In this document: positions 8,738-17,600 of the stretch, one piece after another
Layout of the letters: each line of letters begins with the position of its first letter
Numbering within the stretch: position 1 is the stretch's first letter
Position numbers and translations under genes: made by a program
Virus record (IMG/VR): IMGVR_UViG_3300032334_001259
Span: 124,001-188,000 of that record
Strand: one strand, 5' to 3'
DNA from: a virus
DNA: 64,000 bases
Notes under the pieces: model-generated
Database searches by the model: none
The model's input: only the letters and a program-made list of their open reading frames with translations
Told to the model about the DNA's origin: nothing

Positions 8738-10885
8738 TTATACTGGTATGTAAATGTTGCTTACTTTAAAGTTTGTGTTAGCTGTTGTGGTTGCCCAAAG
8801 CCTTACATTTCCACTATAAATGTTAGCTGATAATGTAAAAAATTGTGAGTTAGTTGCAATAATATTATATGTTGTTACATTTGCAGTAAAACCATTATGA
8901 ACAATCATAGCTTCTACTGATTGGAAATAATTACTTGTGGTATTTGTTCCACTTACTAGATATTTTGCAGTTCTATAAATTGATGGGTCAAAGCTATCAA
9001 TTATACTTGTTGTATTATTAACTGAAATGTTGCCAACATTTGCAACAATTGCAGAACTTAAATTTAAAGTATTAAAGATAGCAGTATTAGATTGTGTTAA
9101 TTCACTAACAGTTACACTATTTGCAATGCTAGTAATTTTTTGTAATCCAGCATCATTATGTATATAAATGCGTGAATTATCATTGCTTATAGTATTGACT
9201 GATGTAGAAGGGGTATATTGTCTTGCTTCGATAATATCAGTGCTGATAGGTGCTTCTGTAAAGGTAAGCACATTACCATTTACAGTATAGCTTGATGTTG
9301 GAATCTGTAAAACACCATTAACGCTAACAAGTGTTCCTTGTGTTGTATTATTTTGACTTAGTATAAAGTCAACTTGAGAACCATTACCAGTAAATTGGTC
9401 ACTGGTAACTACAGTTGTTCCTTCAAGACCAACTGCTTCCCAAATAGTTCCTGTATAAACTTCTAAATAATTATAACTTGTATTCCAACGAATCATACCT
9501 GGTGTTGAATAAGTTGGGTATTCACCACTATTTCCCACTGGAACTTGTAGAGCAGTTTTACTATTAACGTTAACAATACCAGTTCCAGTTGGTGTTAAGA
9601 AAATGTTACCATCAGTTGCCTGACCAGTAATATAATTTGTATAAACGTTTGCATTTACATTGGTTGATACAATACTATTAGTAATATTAAGATTTTGAGC
9701 ACTTATATTTGCATTGCTTATAACATAACTGCTATTAATATTACCTGTAATAAGATTTGCACTTGTTATATTGCCAGCAACATTAAGTGAAACAAGAGTT
9801 CCTGTGCTTGTAATATTTGGCTGACTTGAACTTAAACTAGCAATAGTTCCTTCAAGTATAGTATTTGTATTACCTATCTGACCTGCACTTACAGCATTTA
9901 CGCTTATATTTCCTGTAAGAGTCATACTTGCACCACTATGAACAGCGCCAGCATTACCAATAGTGCCAGCGTTAATTGTAGGTGCAGAAATTGTTCCAAT
10001 AGATGTTAGACTAGTTAGTGTTCCAAGACTTGTAATGTTTGGTTGACTTGCACTTACACTAGCAATTGTGCCTTCAAGTATAGTGTTTGTATTACCAATT
10101 TGAAATGCACTTACTGCTCTTGAACTAATATTTCCAGTTACTGTTAAACTAGTTAATGTTCCCAGTGATGTAATATTTGGTTGGCTTGCACTTACGCTTG
10201 CAATAGTTCCTTCAAGAATGGTGTTTGTATTACCAATTTGACCAGCTGCAATAGCATTTGTTGTAACATTACCAGTAACACTTAAACTTGTTAATACACC
10301 AAGACTATTAATATAAGGTTGATTGTTTGTCAGAACATAACCAACTAAATTGGTAATAGCGTTTCCATTAATGTTTACATTATTATAAAAGGTAGGAACA
10401 CTTACAAAACCAAAAGTTACTTGATTATTAGTAACATAAACATTCATCTGGCTTGTATTACCAAAGAATGTTAGGGTTTCATAATTGATACCAACGTTGT
10501 CAGTTCTGGTTCCATCACTGATTGTAAGGTTAGGTTCAGCAGTAGCAATAGCAGTATCAACATAAAGTTTGTTTGCGGCATCTGCTGTATGAACTGGTGT
10601 AGCAACATTTGCAATTCGCAAATTATTAGCACTTATATTACCAGAAATGGCGGTTAAAACAAGATTACCAACAAGACTTGTAATTTGGTTATTGTTTATA
10701 TAGATATTACTGGTTGTAAAACTACCATTAACAGTAAGCGTATTGCCTGGTATAGTGTTATAAATGCCAACACGACGATTAACAACATCAAAATATACAA
10801 GATCAGTATCAATTTGCAGATCTGTGCCATTACGCAACAGATTGTCTTTGAGCATCGGACCTGCAACTTTACCAAGAACTGCCAT
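8738..10885 (-). CDS. Repetitive tail fibre protein
   Basis: 715 aa. The N-terminus (MAVLGKVAGPMLKDNLLRNG then LVYFDVVNRRVGIYN) is a fibre attachment-type module. Residues about 190-350 carry near-identical repeats of GQIGNTNTILEGTIAS with SQPNITSLGTLTSL, also present in the partial fibre at 1-2801. Around residue 450 there is a GMIRWNTSYNYLEVYTG segment followed by QFTGNGSQVDFILS and VNGVLQIP, a module shared with the 134-aa protein upstream. The ribosome site is AAGGTG. It is probably a trimeric fibre; no S74 domain is seen at its end. Confidence 0.8.
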   Translation of the reverse strand: MAVLGKVAGPMLKDNLLRNGTDLQIDTDLVYFDVVNRRVGIYNTIPGNTLTVNGSFTTSNIYINNNQITSLVGNLVLTAISGNISANNLRIANVATPVHTADAANKLYVDTAIATAEPNLTISDGTRTDNVGINYETLTFFGNTSQMNVYVTNNQVTFGFVSVPTFYNNVNINGNAITNLVGYVLTNNQPYINSLGVLTSLSVTGNVTTNAIAAGQIGNTNTILEGTIASVSASQPNITSLGTLTSLTVTGNISSRAVSAFQIGNTNTILEGTIASVSASQPNITSLGTLTSLTSIGTISAPTINAGTIGNAGAVHSGASMTLTGNISVNAVSAGQIGNTNTILEGTIASLSSSQPNITSTGTLVSLNVAGNITSANLITGNINSSYVISNANISAQNLNITNSIVSTNVNANVYTNYITGQATDGNIFLTPTGTGIVNVNSKTALQVPVGNSGEYPTYSTPGMIRWNTSYNYLEVYTGTIWEAVGLEGTTVVTSDQFTGNGSQVDFILSQNNTTQGTLVSVNGVLQIPTSSYTVNGNVLTFTEAPISTDIIEARQYTPSTSVNTISNDNSRIYIHNDAGLQKITSIANSVTVSELTQSNTAIFNTLNLSSAIVANVGNISVNNTTSIIDSFDPSIYRTAKYLVSGTNTTSNYFQSVEAMIVHNGFTANVTTYNIIATNSQFFTLSANIYSGNVRLWATTTANTNFKVSNIYIPV
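9800..10270 (-). repeat. In-frame fibre repeats shared between fibre genes
   Basis: Copies of a repeat whose conserved core begins ccttcaag on the plus strand occur here at 9849, 10071 and 10209. Related copies are at 493 and 1363 in the neighbouring fibre gene. Each codes for a variant of ILEGTIASVSASQPNITSLG. The close DNA similarity suggests recent duplication or exchange between the fibre genes. Confidence 0.7.
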
Positions 10886-10913
10886 TTATAACACCTTACT
10901 TAATATTTATGGT

Positions 10914-10921
10914 GTTTAACT
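10914..10921 (-). promoter_or_regulatory. T4-type late promoter variant (CATAAATA)
   Basis: Minus-strand box 29 nt upstream of the fibre start at 10885. Confidence 0.6.
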
Positions 10922-10928
10922 TACTGCC

Positions 10929-11333
10929 TTAATTGGCATCCGTGCTATTAAACTTGTGGAATACAACTACTGTTTGACCAAGTGGCGGTGGATTACTAAA
11001 TGTAATAGTTGCACCAACTAATGTAAATGCATCACCTGGATTTTGTGCAATGTTACCAACAAACACAAGAATACTTGTATCACTTGGTGGAGTATAACTT
11101 AATGTAAACACTGTTGTGCTACCATCACCTGTAAACATATCTTTTGGAATGGTAACATTTCCCAAGATAGCAATACTTTGCCAAGCATTATAATAAATCT
11201 CAAAACGTTGAGTATCCGTGTTATAACGTATCTGTCCATTAACAGGATTTGATGGACGGTCGGAAGTAGCACCCAATGGTAATTGAATTGCTGTGCTTCC
11301 ACTTATTTTAGGATTTTTAAGTAATGTAGCCAT
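10929..11333 (-). CDS. Small virion protein with fibre-type module
   Basis: 134 aa. It reads as one copy of a module found inside the larger fibres: GQIRYNTDTQRFEIYYNAW, then DMFTGDGSTTVFTLSYTPP, then VGNIAQNPGDAFTLVGATITFSNPP. The start overlaps the stop of the preceding gene (TAATG), so expression is coupled. It is probably a minor virion or fibre-connector protein, by similarity of module and by position. Confidence 0.7.
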   Translation of the reverse strand: MATLLKNPKISGSTAIQLPLGATSDRPSNPVNGQIRYNTDTQRFEIYYNAWQSIAILGNVTIPKDMFTGDGSTTVFTLSYTPPSDTSILVFVGNIAQNPGDAFTLVGATITFSNPPPLGQTVVVFHKFNSTDAN

Positions 11334-11641
11334 TATAGTGTAAAATATCCCACAGTTGAAGTAATACTTGTAGCGGCATTAGCATTAGCATAAATTGCAT
11401 CACCATTACTTAAAACAATTTTTTCAGTGCTTACTACAAGTGTATCAGTGCTTGTAATTGCATAATTTTGATAAACGACAGTGCTATTGCTTGCACTACC
11501 ACCGCTTGGAACAAGATAAAGATTTATTGTTTTTGTTGCACCGCTTGTATTGCAAAAATAAAGTAGGCTAACAACATTAGTACCACTACTAGTATAAATT
11601 GCAGAAGCTGCTGTCCCTAAAACTGTATTTGTAATCGCCAT
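11333..11641 (-). CDS. Small virion structural protein
   Basis: 102 aa, all-beta by appearance. It has a strong ribosome site (AAGGAATTAAAGATG) and a TAATG junction with the next gene. The sequence (MAITNTVLGTAASAIYTSSG, then VVYQNYAITSTDTLVVSTEKIVL) resembles small structural proteins of T4-like marine phages, but I can name no T4 counterpart. Confidence 0.65.
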   Translation of the reverse strand: MAITNTVLGTAASAIYTSSGTNVVSLLYFCNTSGATKTINLYLVPSGGSASNSTVVYQNYAITSTDTLVVSTEKIVLSNGDAIYANANAATSITSTVGYFTL

Positions 11642-11651
11642 CTTTAATTCC

Positions 11652-12392
11652 TTAAATCATTATGTTGAAACCTATGGCTCTGTTTTTGCCAACAAGTTCA
11701 TCGCCATTATTACTATTTACCACATATAGACCAGTGTTTCCACTACCAACTGTGTTAGAAAACAATAATGTGTTATTACTTACACTTGCAGGTGTAATAT
11801 TTTTAAAATTAAATTTAAGACCTTTGTCTAAAGAAATTACACCTGAACCATTACCGTAAAGTTTTAAATCTTGGTTTGTTCCACTAGTTGTAATATTACC
11901 ATTTGATATTCTAGTTCCATATACATTTAAGTTTGGAATAGAAAAAGTAAAATTAGCATTACCTAATAATAATCCACCACCTTGATTATATTGAATATAA
12001 GTGTTAGCACCAACTGCCGTAACACCAGCACTCGTATTGCTTATATATGAAAGAGTAACAACATCACTATTAGATACTGGACTTGCAGCTTGTATACGTT
12101 GTATACCTGAAATGTTACCTGTAAATGCTGAATATAATTCATTATAAATCCAATAAGCATTAGGCAAACTACCACGGTCAACTAAAATACCAGCATTTCC
12201 GCCAGTAATACCTGCACCAGTTTCAGCGGTGTTAACTGCAATATAAGCATTTCCAACAGCAGTAGTAGAAGCATTAAAATAAACTATATTACCAACAACA
12301 GCAATATTACCATTGATTGTAACATTATTAGCATAAATGTCCCAAGGAGCATATAAATTATCTGCACCAGTAACTTTTTTTACAGTTGCCAT
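11652..12392 (-). CDS. Virion/fibre protein, paralogue of next gene
   Basis: 246 aa. It begins MATVKKVTGADNLYAPWDIY and contains ILVDRGSLPNAYWIYNE and SNSDVVTLSYISN. The gene at 12397-13134 has the same layout and shares these segments, so the pair arose by tandem duplication. The start is 4 bp after the stop of that gene. The sequence resembles short fibre or virion proteins. The C-terminal motif (LVGKNRAIGFNIMI) is also matched in the paralogue (LLAKNRAVALSLIF). Confidence 0.7.
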   Translation of the reverse strand: MATVKKVTGADNLYAPWDIYANNVTINGNIAVVGNIVYFNASTTAVGNAYIAVNTAETGAGITGGNAGILVDRGSLPNAYWIYNELYSAFTGNISGIQRIQAASPVSNSDVVTLSYISNTSAGVTAVGANTYIQYNQGGGLLLGNANFTFSIPNLNVYGTRISNGNITTSGTNQDLKLYGNGSGVISLDKGLKFNFKNITPASVSNNTLLFSNTVGSGNTGLYVVNSNNGDELVGKNRAIGFNIMI

Positions 12393-12396
12393 TCAT

Positions 12397-13134
12397 TTAT
12401 CCAAAAATTAGTGACAGTGCTACTGCCCTGTTTTTAGCAAGTAATTCGTCATTAGTAGAATTATTAACAAAGAAAAGTCCACTGTTACCAACACCAACTG
12501 TATTTGCATATATGAAAGCTGTGCTTGCTTGATTAGTTGGTGCTGTTTGAAAACTCATTTTAAGAACATCATCTATAGTTACATAACCAGTAGAACCATT
12601 AGCACTTAATACAAGGTCTTGGTTTGTTCCACTTGTAGTGACATTACCGTTACCAATTATAGTATTATAAACTTTCAAATTACCATTATTAAATGTAAAA
12701 TATTGACTACCAGCTAATAAATTACTTACATTATATTGAACTTCGGTAACGTTACCACCAGCGGTTCCACCAACGTTTGAAAGATAACCTTTTGTTACAA
12801 CATCACTTGGATTTACTGGATTTGCAGCACTTATTCTTGTTAAAACACCACTTATAGTTCCACGAAATGAAGAATTTACTTCGTCCCATACCCAATAAGC
12901 ATTTGGTAAACTACCACGATCAACAATAATACCACTGTTTCCGCTTGTTACACCAGAACCAGTTTCTGCATCATTTAAAATAAGATAAGCATTAGCAATA
13001 TTAACATTACTTGTGTTAATAGAAGAAGTATTACCCGTGACAGTTAAATTACCGTGAATAGTTACAACATTGCTATAAATGTCCCACGGAGCGGTCAATC
13101 CATTTGCACCAGTTACACGTTTTACAGTCGCCAT
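12397..13134 (-). CDS. Virion/fibre protein, paralogue of previous gene
   Basis: 245 aa from the ATG at 13134 (MATVKRVTGANG). I prefer this start to an upstream in-frame TTG at 13152. The paralogue begins in the same way, a TAGGA ribosome site lies before the ATG, and a CATAAATA late box sits 20 nt upstream of it. It contains GIIVDRGSLPNAYWVWDE and NPSDVVTKGYLSN, both shared with the downstream gene. It is probably a structural or fibre-associated protein; the exact role is unknown. Confidence 0.7.
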   Translation of the reverse strand: MATVKRVTGANGLTAPWDIYSNVVTIHGNLTVTGNTSSINTSNVNIANAYLILNDAETGSGVTSGNSGIIVDRGSLPNAYWVWDEVNSSFRGTISGVLTRISAANPVNPSDVVTKGYLSNVGGTAGGNVTEVQYNVSNLLAGSQYFTFNNGNLKVYNTIIGNGNVTTSGTNQDLVLSANGSTGYVTIDDVLKMSFQTAPTNQASTAFIYANTVGVGNSGLFFVNNSTNDELLAKNRAVALSLIFG

Positions 13135-13153
13135 ATAAGAAAATCCTACCAAA

Positions 13154-13161
13154 TATTTATG
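13154..13161 (-). promoter_or_regulatory. T4-type late promoter variant (CATAAATA)
   Basis: Minus-strand box 20 nt upstream of the ATG at 13134. It lies just beyond the terminator of the preceding gene, so it restarts transcription. Confidence 0.65.
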
Positions 13162-13176
13162 CGAAGGTGTTTTTAT

Positions 13177-13204
13177 AAAAAAATAGCAGCCCGAAGGCTG
13201 CTAT
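13177..13204 (-). terminator. Rho-independent terminator with UUCG loop
   Basis: Read on the minus strand, a perfect 9-bp stem (ATAGCAGCC/GGCTGCTAT) closes a TTCG tetraloop and is followed by seven T. It ends the 218-aa structural gene at 13228-13884. Confidence 0.9.
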
Positions 13205-13227
13205 TAATCCTACCATATTCTTGGTTA

Positions 13228-13884
13228 TTAAGCGCCAGGAATACGAACAGTTGTTGAAGTTGGATTGTTAAATGTCCATTGATATTCAAGACCACTAAAA
13301 TCTTGAACAAACTTATTGGTTAACCGTGCTGCATAACCACCACTGTAAATACTTGCTACGCTATTGGTGTTTGCAACAGTTTGTGTTTGACCAAGTGAAA
13401 CGTTTGCATTTGATTGACCAGTAGTTGTATTTGCAGTGACTGTGTTAACTACAACGTTACCAGTAAGACCAGTGCCACGTAGGTAATCACCTGCGCCTGG
13501 TGCTTTTGGACCGCTTACGTTTGCAGTTTGATAAATTACATAAGCATATGTTGAGCTACTGCTTATACCACCATTGCTTACGTTGGCATATGTAATTACT
13601 GCAGTATCAACACCTATACTCATTTGTGTTGAAGTTAAGTTTGCATTCGGAACGTTAACAAGTGTGCATTGACCAGTTTGTGTACCGTTTGTTACAAGAA
13701 ACTTTGCACGACCTTTTTGATTAAGAATTGAACCAAAACCAGCAGCACTTGCACCGCTAATATAAACGTTTGGACGAACTTGGTTACCCGCAATGCTTGT
13801 TAGACCACCAGTACCACCAATTACGTTTGTAGCATCGAAATATTGGTTTACTGTTGCTGACTTTTGAATTTTAAATTTTGCCAT
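13228..13884 (-). CDS. Virion structural protein, strongly expressed unit
   Basis: 218 aa with a canonical ribosome site (AAGGAGAATAAAATG), its own late box upstream and a strong terminator directly behind it, so it is probably a single-gene unit made in quantity. The sequence includes GRAKFLVTNGTQTGQCTLVN, GQTQTVANTNSVASIYSGGYAARL and a C-terminal DFSGLEYQWTFNNPTSTTVRIPG. Similar proteins occur among virion proteins of T4-like marine phages, but I can give no T4 name. A capsid-surface or neck role is possible. The unit organisation is seen; the function is inferred. Confidence 0.7.
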   Translation of the reverse strand: MAKFKIQKSATVNQYFDATNVIGGTGGLTSIAGNQVRPNVYISGASAAGFGSILNQKGRAKFLVTNGTQTGQCTLVNVPNANLTSTQMSIGVDTAVITYANVSNGGISSSSTYAYVIYQTANVSGPKAPGAGDYLRGTGLTGNVVVNTVTANTTTGQSNANVSLGQTQTVANTNSVASIYSGGYAARLTNKFVQDFSGLEYQWTFNNPTSTTVRIPGA

Positions 13885-13949
13885 TTTATTCTCCTTATGT
13901 GACGTTCCAGGTCAACGGCTGGCTAAACCGTAGTCTTAAACGACAAAGG

Positions 13950-13957
13950 TATTTATG
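13950..13957 (-). promoter_or_regulatory. T4-type late promoter variant (CATAAATA)
   Basis: Minus-strand box 66 nt upstream of the structural gene start at 13884, at the very end of the preceding gene. It would give a longer leader than the other late units. Confidence 0.5.
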
Positions 13958-13960
13958 TTA

Positions 13961-14674
13961 TTATAATCCAAATCTGCTACGATAATATGCCCATTGTGCT
14001 TGTATATCTGTTAATGCTAAAACACTATTATATGCTTTTACAAATCCAATATCAGCAGTTTGAACTTCGGAACCACCTGAACGACTGAATAATCGCAACT
14101 GATTAAATCCACCAAAACCTGCATTAGTTGCTGTTTTATAAACTCCAGCAGGTTGTGTATTTGTAGCAATATAAAGATTTGCTACACCAGTTGATGATTT
14201 AAAAGTTCCCCAAATAAAATGCCAATTTTGATCAGCAACATCGGAACTTAAGTTAACTGTTCCGTTAGGATAGAATACATTCATATAATTAATACCAGTT
14301 GAATAACTACCCAACAACCAATCTTTACTCGCTTCACTTTGCGTGTTTAACAATCTACCATTAGCAGTAGTAGAAAGTTTATATGCCATAAAAACTGTAT
14401 AATCTTGACCAGTTACATAATTTGGACCACCATATATATAATCTGTTCCACTGCTTGTTGATTTTCTAAAAACGCCACCATTAGCACTATTCCAAGCAAT
14501 ACTACTGCCAGCATTTGCTACGGTAATTGTAAAAGTTCCCGTTGCATCCGTTGTGCCGTTTACAGGAACAGCAGAATAGTTAGCCGCATCAAGATCGTAT
14601 GTAGGTGATGGTAATCCACGTTCTATTACGATTCCGTTACCAAATGTTATACCTGGTCCAACTATGGTTACCAT
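13961..14674 (-). CDS. LamG/concanavalin-like lectin domain tail protein
   Basis: 237 aa, essentially one concanavalin-A-like jelly-roll domain. Diagnostic parts are DYTVFMAYKLS, DQNWHFIWGTFKSSTGVANLYI and the C-terminal strand DIGFVKAYNSVLALTDIQAQWAYYRSRFGL (shown in parts; residues about 208-237), typical of LamG-like phage proteins. It starts 2 bp after the stop of the 1505-aa fibre gene, so it is probably part of the same adhesion apparatus and may bind surface glycans. The domain call is good; the ligand is unknown. Confidence 0.8.
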   Translation of the reverse strand: MVTIVGPGITFGNGIVIERGLPSPTYDLDAANYSAVPVNGTTDATGTFTITVANAGSSIAWNSANGGVFRKSTSSGTDYIYGGPNYVTGQDYTVFMAYKLSTTANGRLLNTQSEASKDWLLGSYSTGINYMNVFYPNGTVNLSSDVADQNWHFIWGTFKSSTGVANLYIATNTQPAGVYKTATNAGFGGFNQLRLFSRSGGSEVQTADIGFVKAYNSVLALTDIQAQWAYYRSRFGL

Positions 14675-14676
14675 TA

Positions 14677-17600
14677 TTACACCAATCGCTCAATACTAAT
14701 TAGGTTGTTGCTATAACCACTGCCAGTAATTGCACTGACACGATAAGCATTTGTTCCAATAGTTGCAGTAAACATAAACATGTCACCAGCAGTTCCACTT
14801 GGACTACCAATATTTGCATAAGTTGTGCTTAATGCCGTGTTACTACTACCACCAGTTGTTCCACCACCCAATCCAGATTGGAAAATATAAGTGTAAAGTG
14901 CTTGTGGTGTTCCGCTTAAACTACCAAGTTGTAATTGGTTAGCATTGCTACTACCATTGTTCAACCACTGAACCTTAATATTATCCATCGTAACAGCAGT
15001 ATTTTGTGCTACAATTGCAGAACTCTTACCAGTAACACTTGAACTATATAAATTACCACTAATTGTAGCATTAGTTCCAGTAAATGTATTAGCAGTAATA
15101 ACGTTTGCACCACTAATATTACCATAATTGGTTATTACAAAATTGCTTGCAACTACATAGCTTGCACCAGTGATGTTACCACCACTGCCTGTTGTTATAA
15201 GATAACCAGCAGTTATGTTACCAGTTGTAGATACGTTACCATAAGTTAAATTGTTCGTTACACTTATGTTAGCGGCATTGACATTTGCAGTTACGTTGAT
15301 ATTGCCAACATTAATATTACCAGTTGTGGTAATTGGGTTGGCATTGCTCATATAAATGTTACCATTTGGATACAACACCATCTGTGCGGCACCGTTGTTA
15401 TAGAAACTTAACGGTAGATATGTGCCAGTGCCGTTGATACCACTAACCAACTGAACATCTGTTGAACCATTTGTAGCAATAAGAATCTTACTTGCATTAG
15501 TTGGGTTAGTGCTATTAGCTGCTTGCCAACTTGCCGCAGTGCTACTACCACTTGGAAGAGCATAGATACCAGTGCTGCTATTAACATTAGCAGTTTGGAA
15601 CATTGTTCTATAAGCAACAGTAGAATTAGTAAAGTCACCAAGAATATAACTATTGCTTGGATGTGTTATGTTTCCAGTTACAGTAATATTACCAGCAGTT
15701 AAATTACCAGTATAAGTTGGCAAGTATGCAGCAACTTGCGTATTGCCATAAGTTCCACTTATGCCTGTCAGTATGCTTACACCATTGCTGTAAAGATAAC
15801 TGTTACCATAATGTGCGTTTGCAATCACATTGCCTGTGACAGAAATAGTTGAACTGATCAAGTTGCTGTTTAAGTAATATCCAACTTGTGTATTACCATA
15901 AGTTCCACCAATACCAGTGAGTATGCTTACACCATTGCTATAAAGGAAGCTGTTACCATAATGAGCGTTTGCAATAACGTTGCCTGTAACAGAAATGGTT
16001 GAACTGATCAAGTTGCTGTTTAAGTAATATCCAACTTGTGTATTACCATAAGTTCCACTTACACCAGAAAGTATTGATGTTCCATTTGGATATAGATAAT
16101 TTGGTGAGTAAATGTTGGATACAAAAGCATTACCAAAGAATGTGCTTATGCTACCAATATTGCCATAGTTGTTTGAACCACCATTGACAATTGCATTTTG
16201 CTGATTACCATAAACATTTAATATGTAGACACCAAATTGTCCACTAACTGAACCATAATTTAATACAGCATTTCTTGAACCATTTGGTGATAACAGATAA
16301 CCACTGCCACCAATAACAACACCAGCAAGGGCATCTACAGTTGTGTTAGGCGAAAGAACAAGATAACCAGCACTATAACTATCACTTATACTTGCACCAG
16401 TTGCTAATCTTATATTACCATTTCTCAAGATTTGAACATTACTTGTAGCAACAGTATTAGCAACATAATAAGCACTTACTTGTGTATTACCATATGTTGC
16501 AGGCAAACCTGTTAGATAATATCCATTACCTGTGTAGAATGATGCACCAACATTACCACTTGCTGTGATATTACCACTTGCAATAATACTGTTTGCATAT
16601 TCTGTATTATTGATAGTTTCATAGTTAAGTGTAGTAATATTACCAGTTACAAATAGATTACCATTTACAGTAATATTACCAGCACTTAAATTACCGCTAT
16701 AAGTTGGCAAGTATGTAGCAACGTTTGCATTGCTATAACTAAATGCACCGTTAATAACACCAATAAGTGTATTATTAATGCTTACAATATTACCTTCAAC
16801 GACTGTAACACGACCAGTTAATGATCCAAGATTAGCATTAGCTGCATTAATATTTGCAGTCATTGCATTGTTTAAGTTTGTTGCATAAGCGGTTACAGCA
16901 CTATTTGCAGTAACAATTGCGCTGTTTGCACCACTTACATTAGCATTTAATAATGCAATGAGATTTGCTTGTGTAGCAGCATTACTATAAAGAGTAGTAA
17001 TATCACTTGCTTGACTTGCGGCATTAGTTGTAAGTGTAGCAAGGTTACTTGCTTGTGTAGCGGCATTACTATAAAGAGTAGTAATATCACTTGCTTGGCT
17101 TGCAGCATTAGTGAATAATATATTCACGTTGCTTGCAATAGTTCCAGTGTTACTCTGTAGTGCGCTAATGTTAAGATTAGCGGCATTTAAGTTTGCATTT
17201 AATGTAGAGATTGAACTATTCGCAGCTTGAATCTGTTGTGTAGTAGCAAATCCAGTACCTGCTTGTATTTGCGCAATTTCACCTGCAAGATTTACAACAC
17301 TGTTGTTTAATGCAGTTATACTGTTTGCTTGAACGCCAGCATTAGAATAAAGTATAACAATATCGCTTGCCTGACTTGCGGCATTGCTTGACAATGTAGC
17401 AATTGCGCTGTTAGCTGCTGTAACATTAGCATTTATTGTAGTAATTGCACTATTAGCAGCAGTAACATTAGCATTGACTGTTGTAATAAGGTTTGCTTGC
17501 GTTGCCGCATTACTTGTTAATGTAGTGATTGCACTATTAGCTGCAGTGATGTTAGCATTTATAATTGTAATAAGGTTTGCTTGTGTTGCGGCATTACTTG

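Noticed and set aside
9800-10270. CRISPR-like spaced repeats
   Set aside because: The repeats are in-frame coding units of a fibre, are imperfect, vary in spacing and continue in a second fibre gene.
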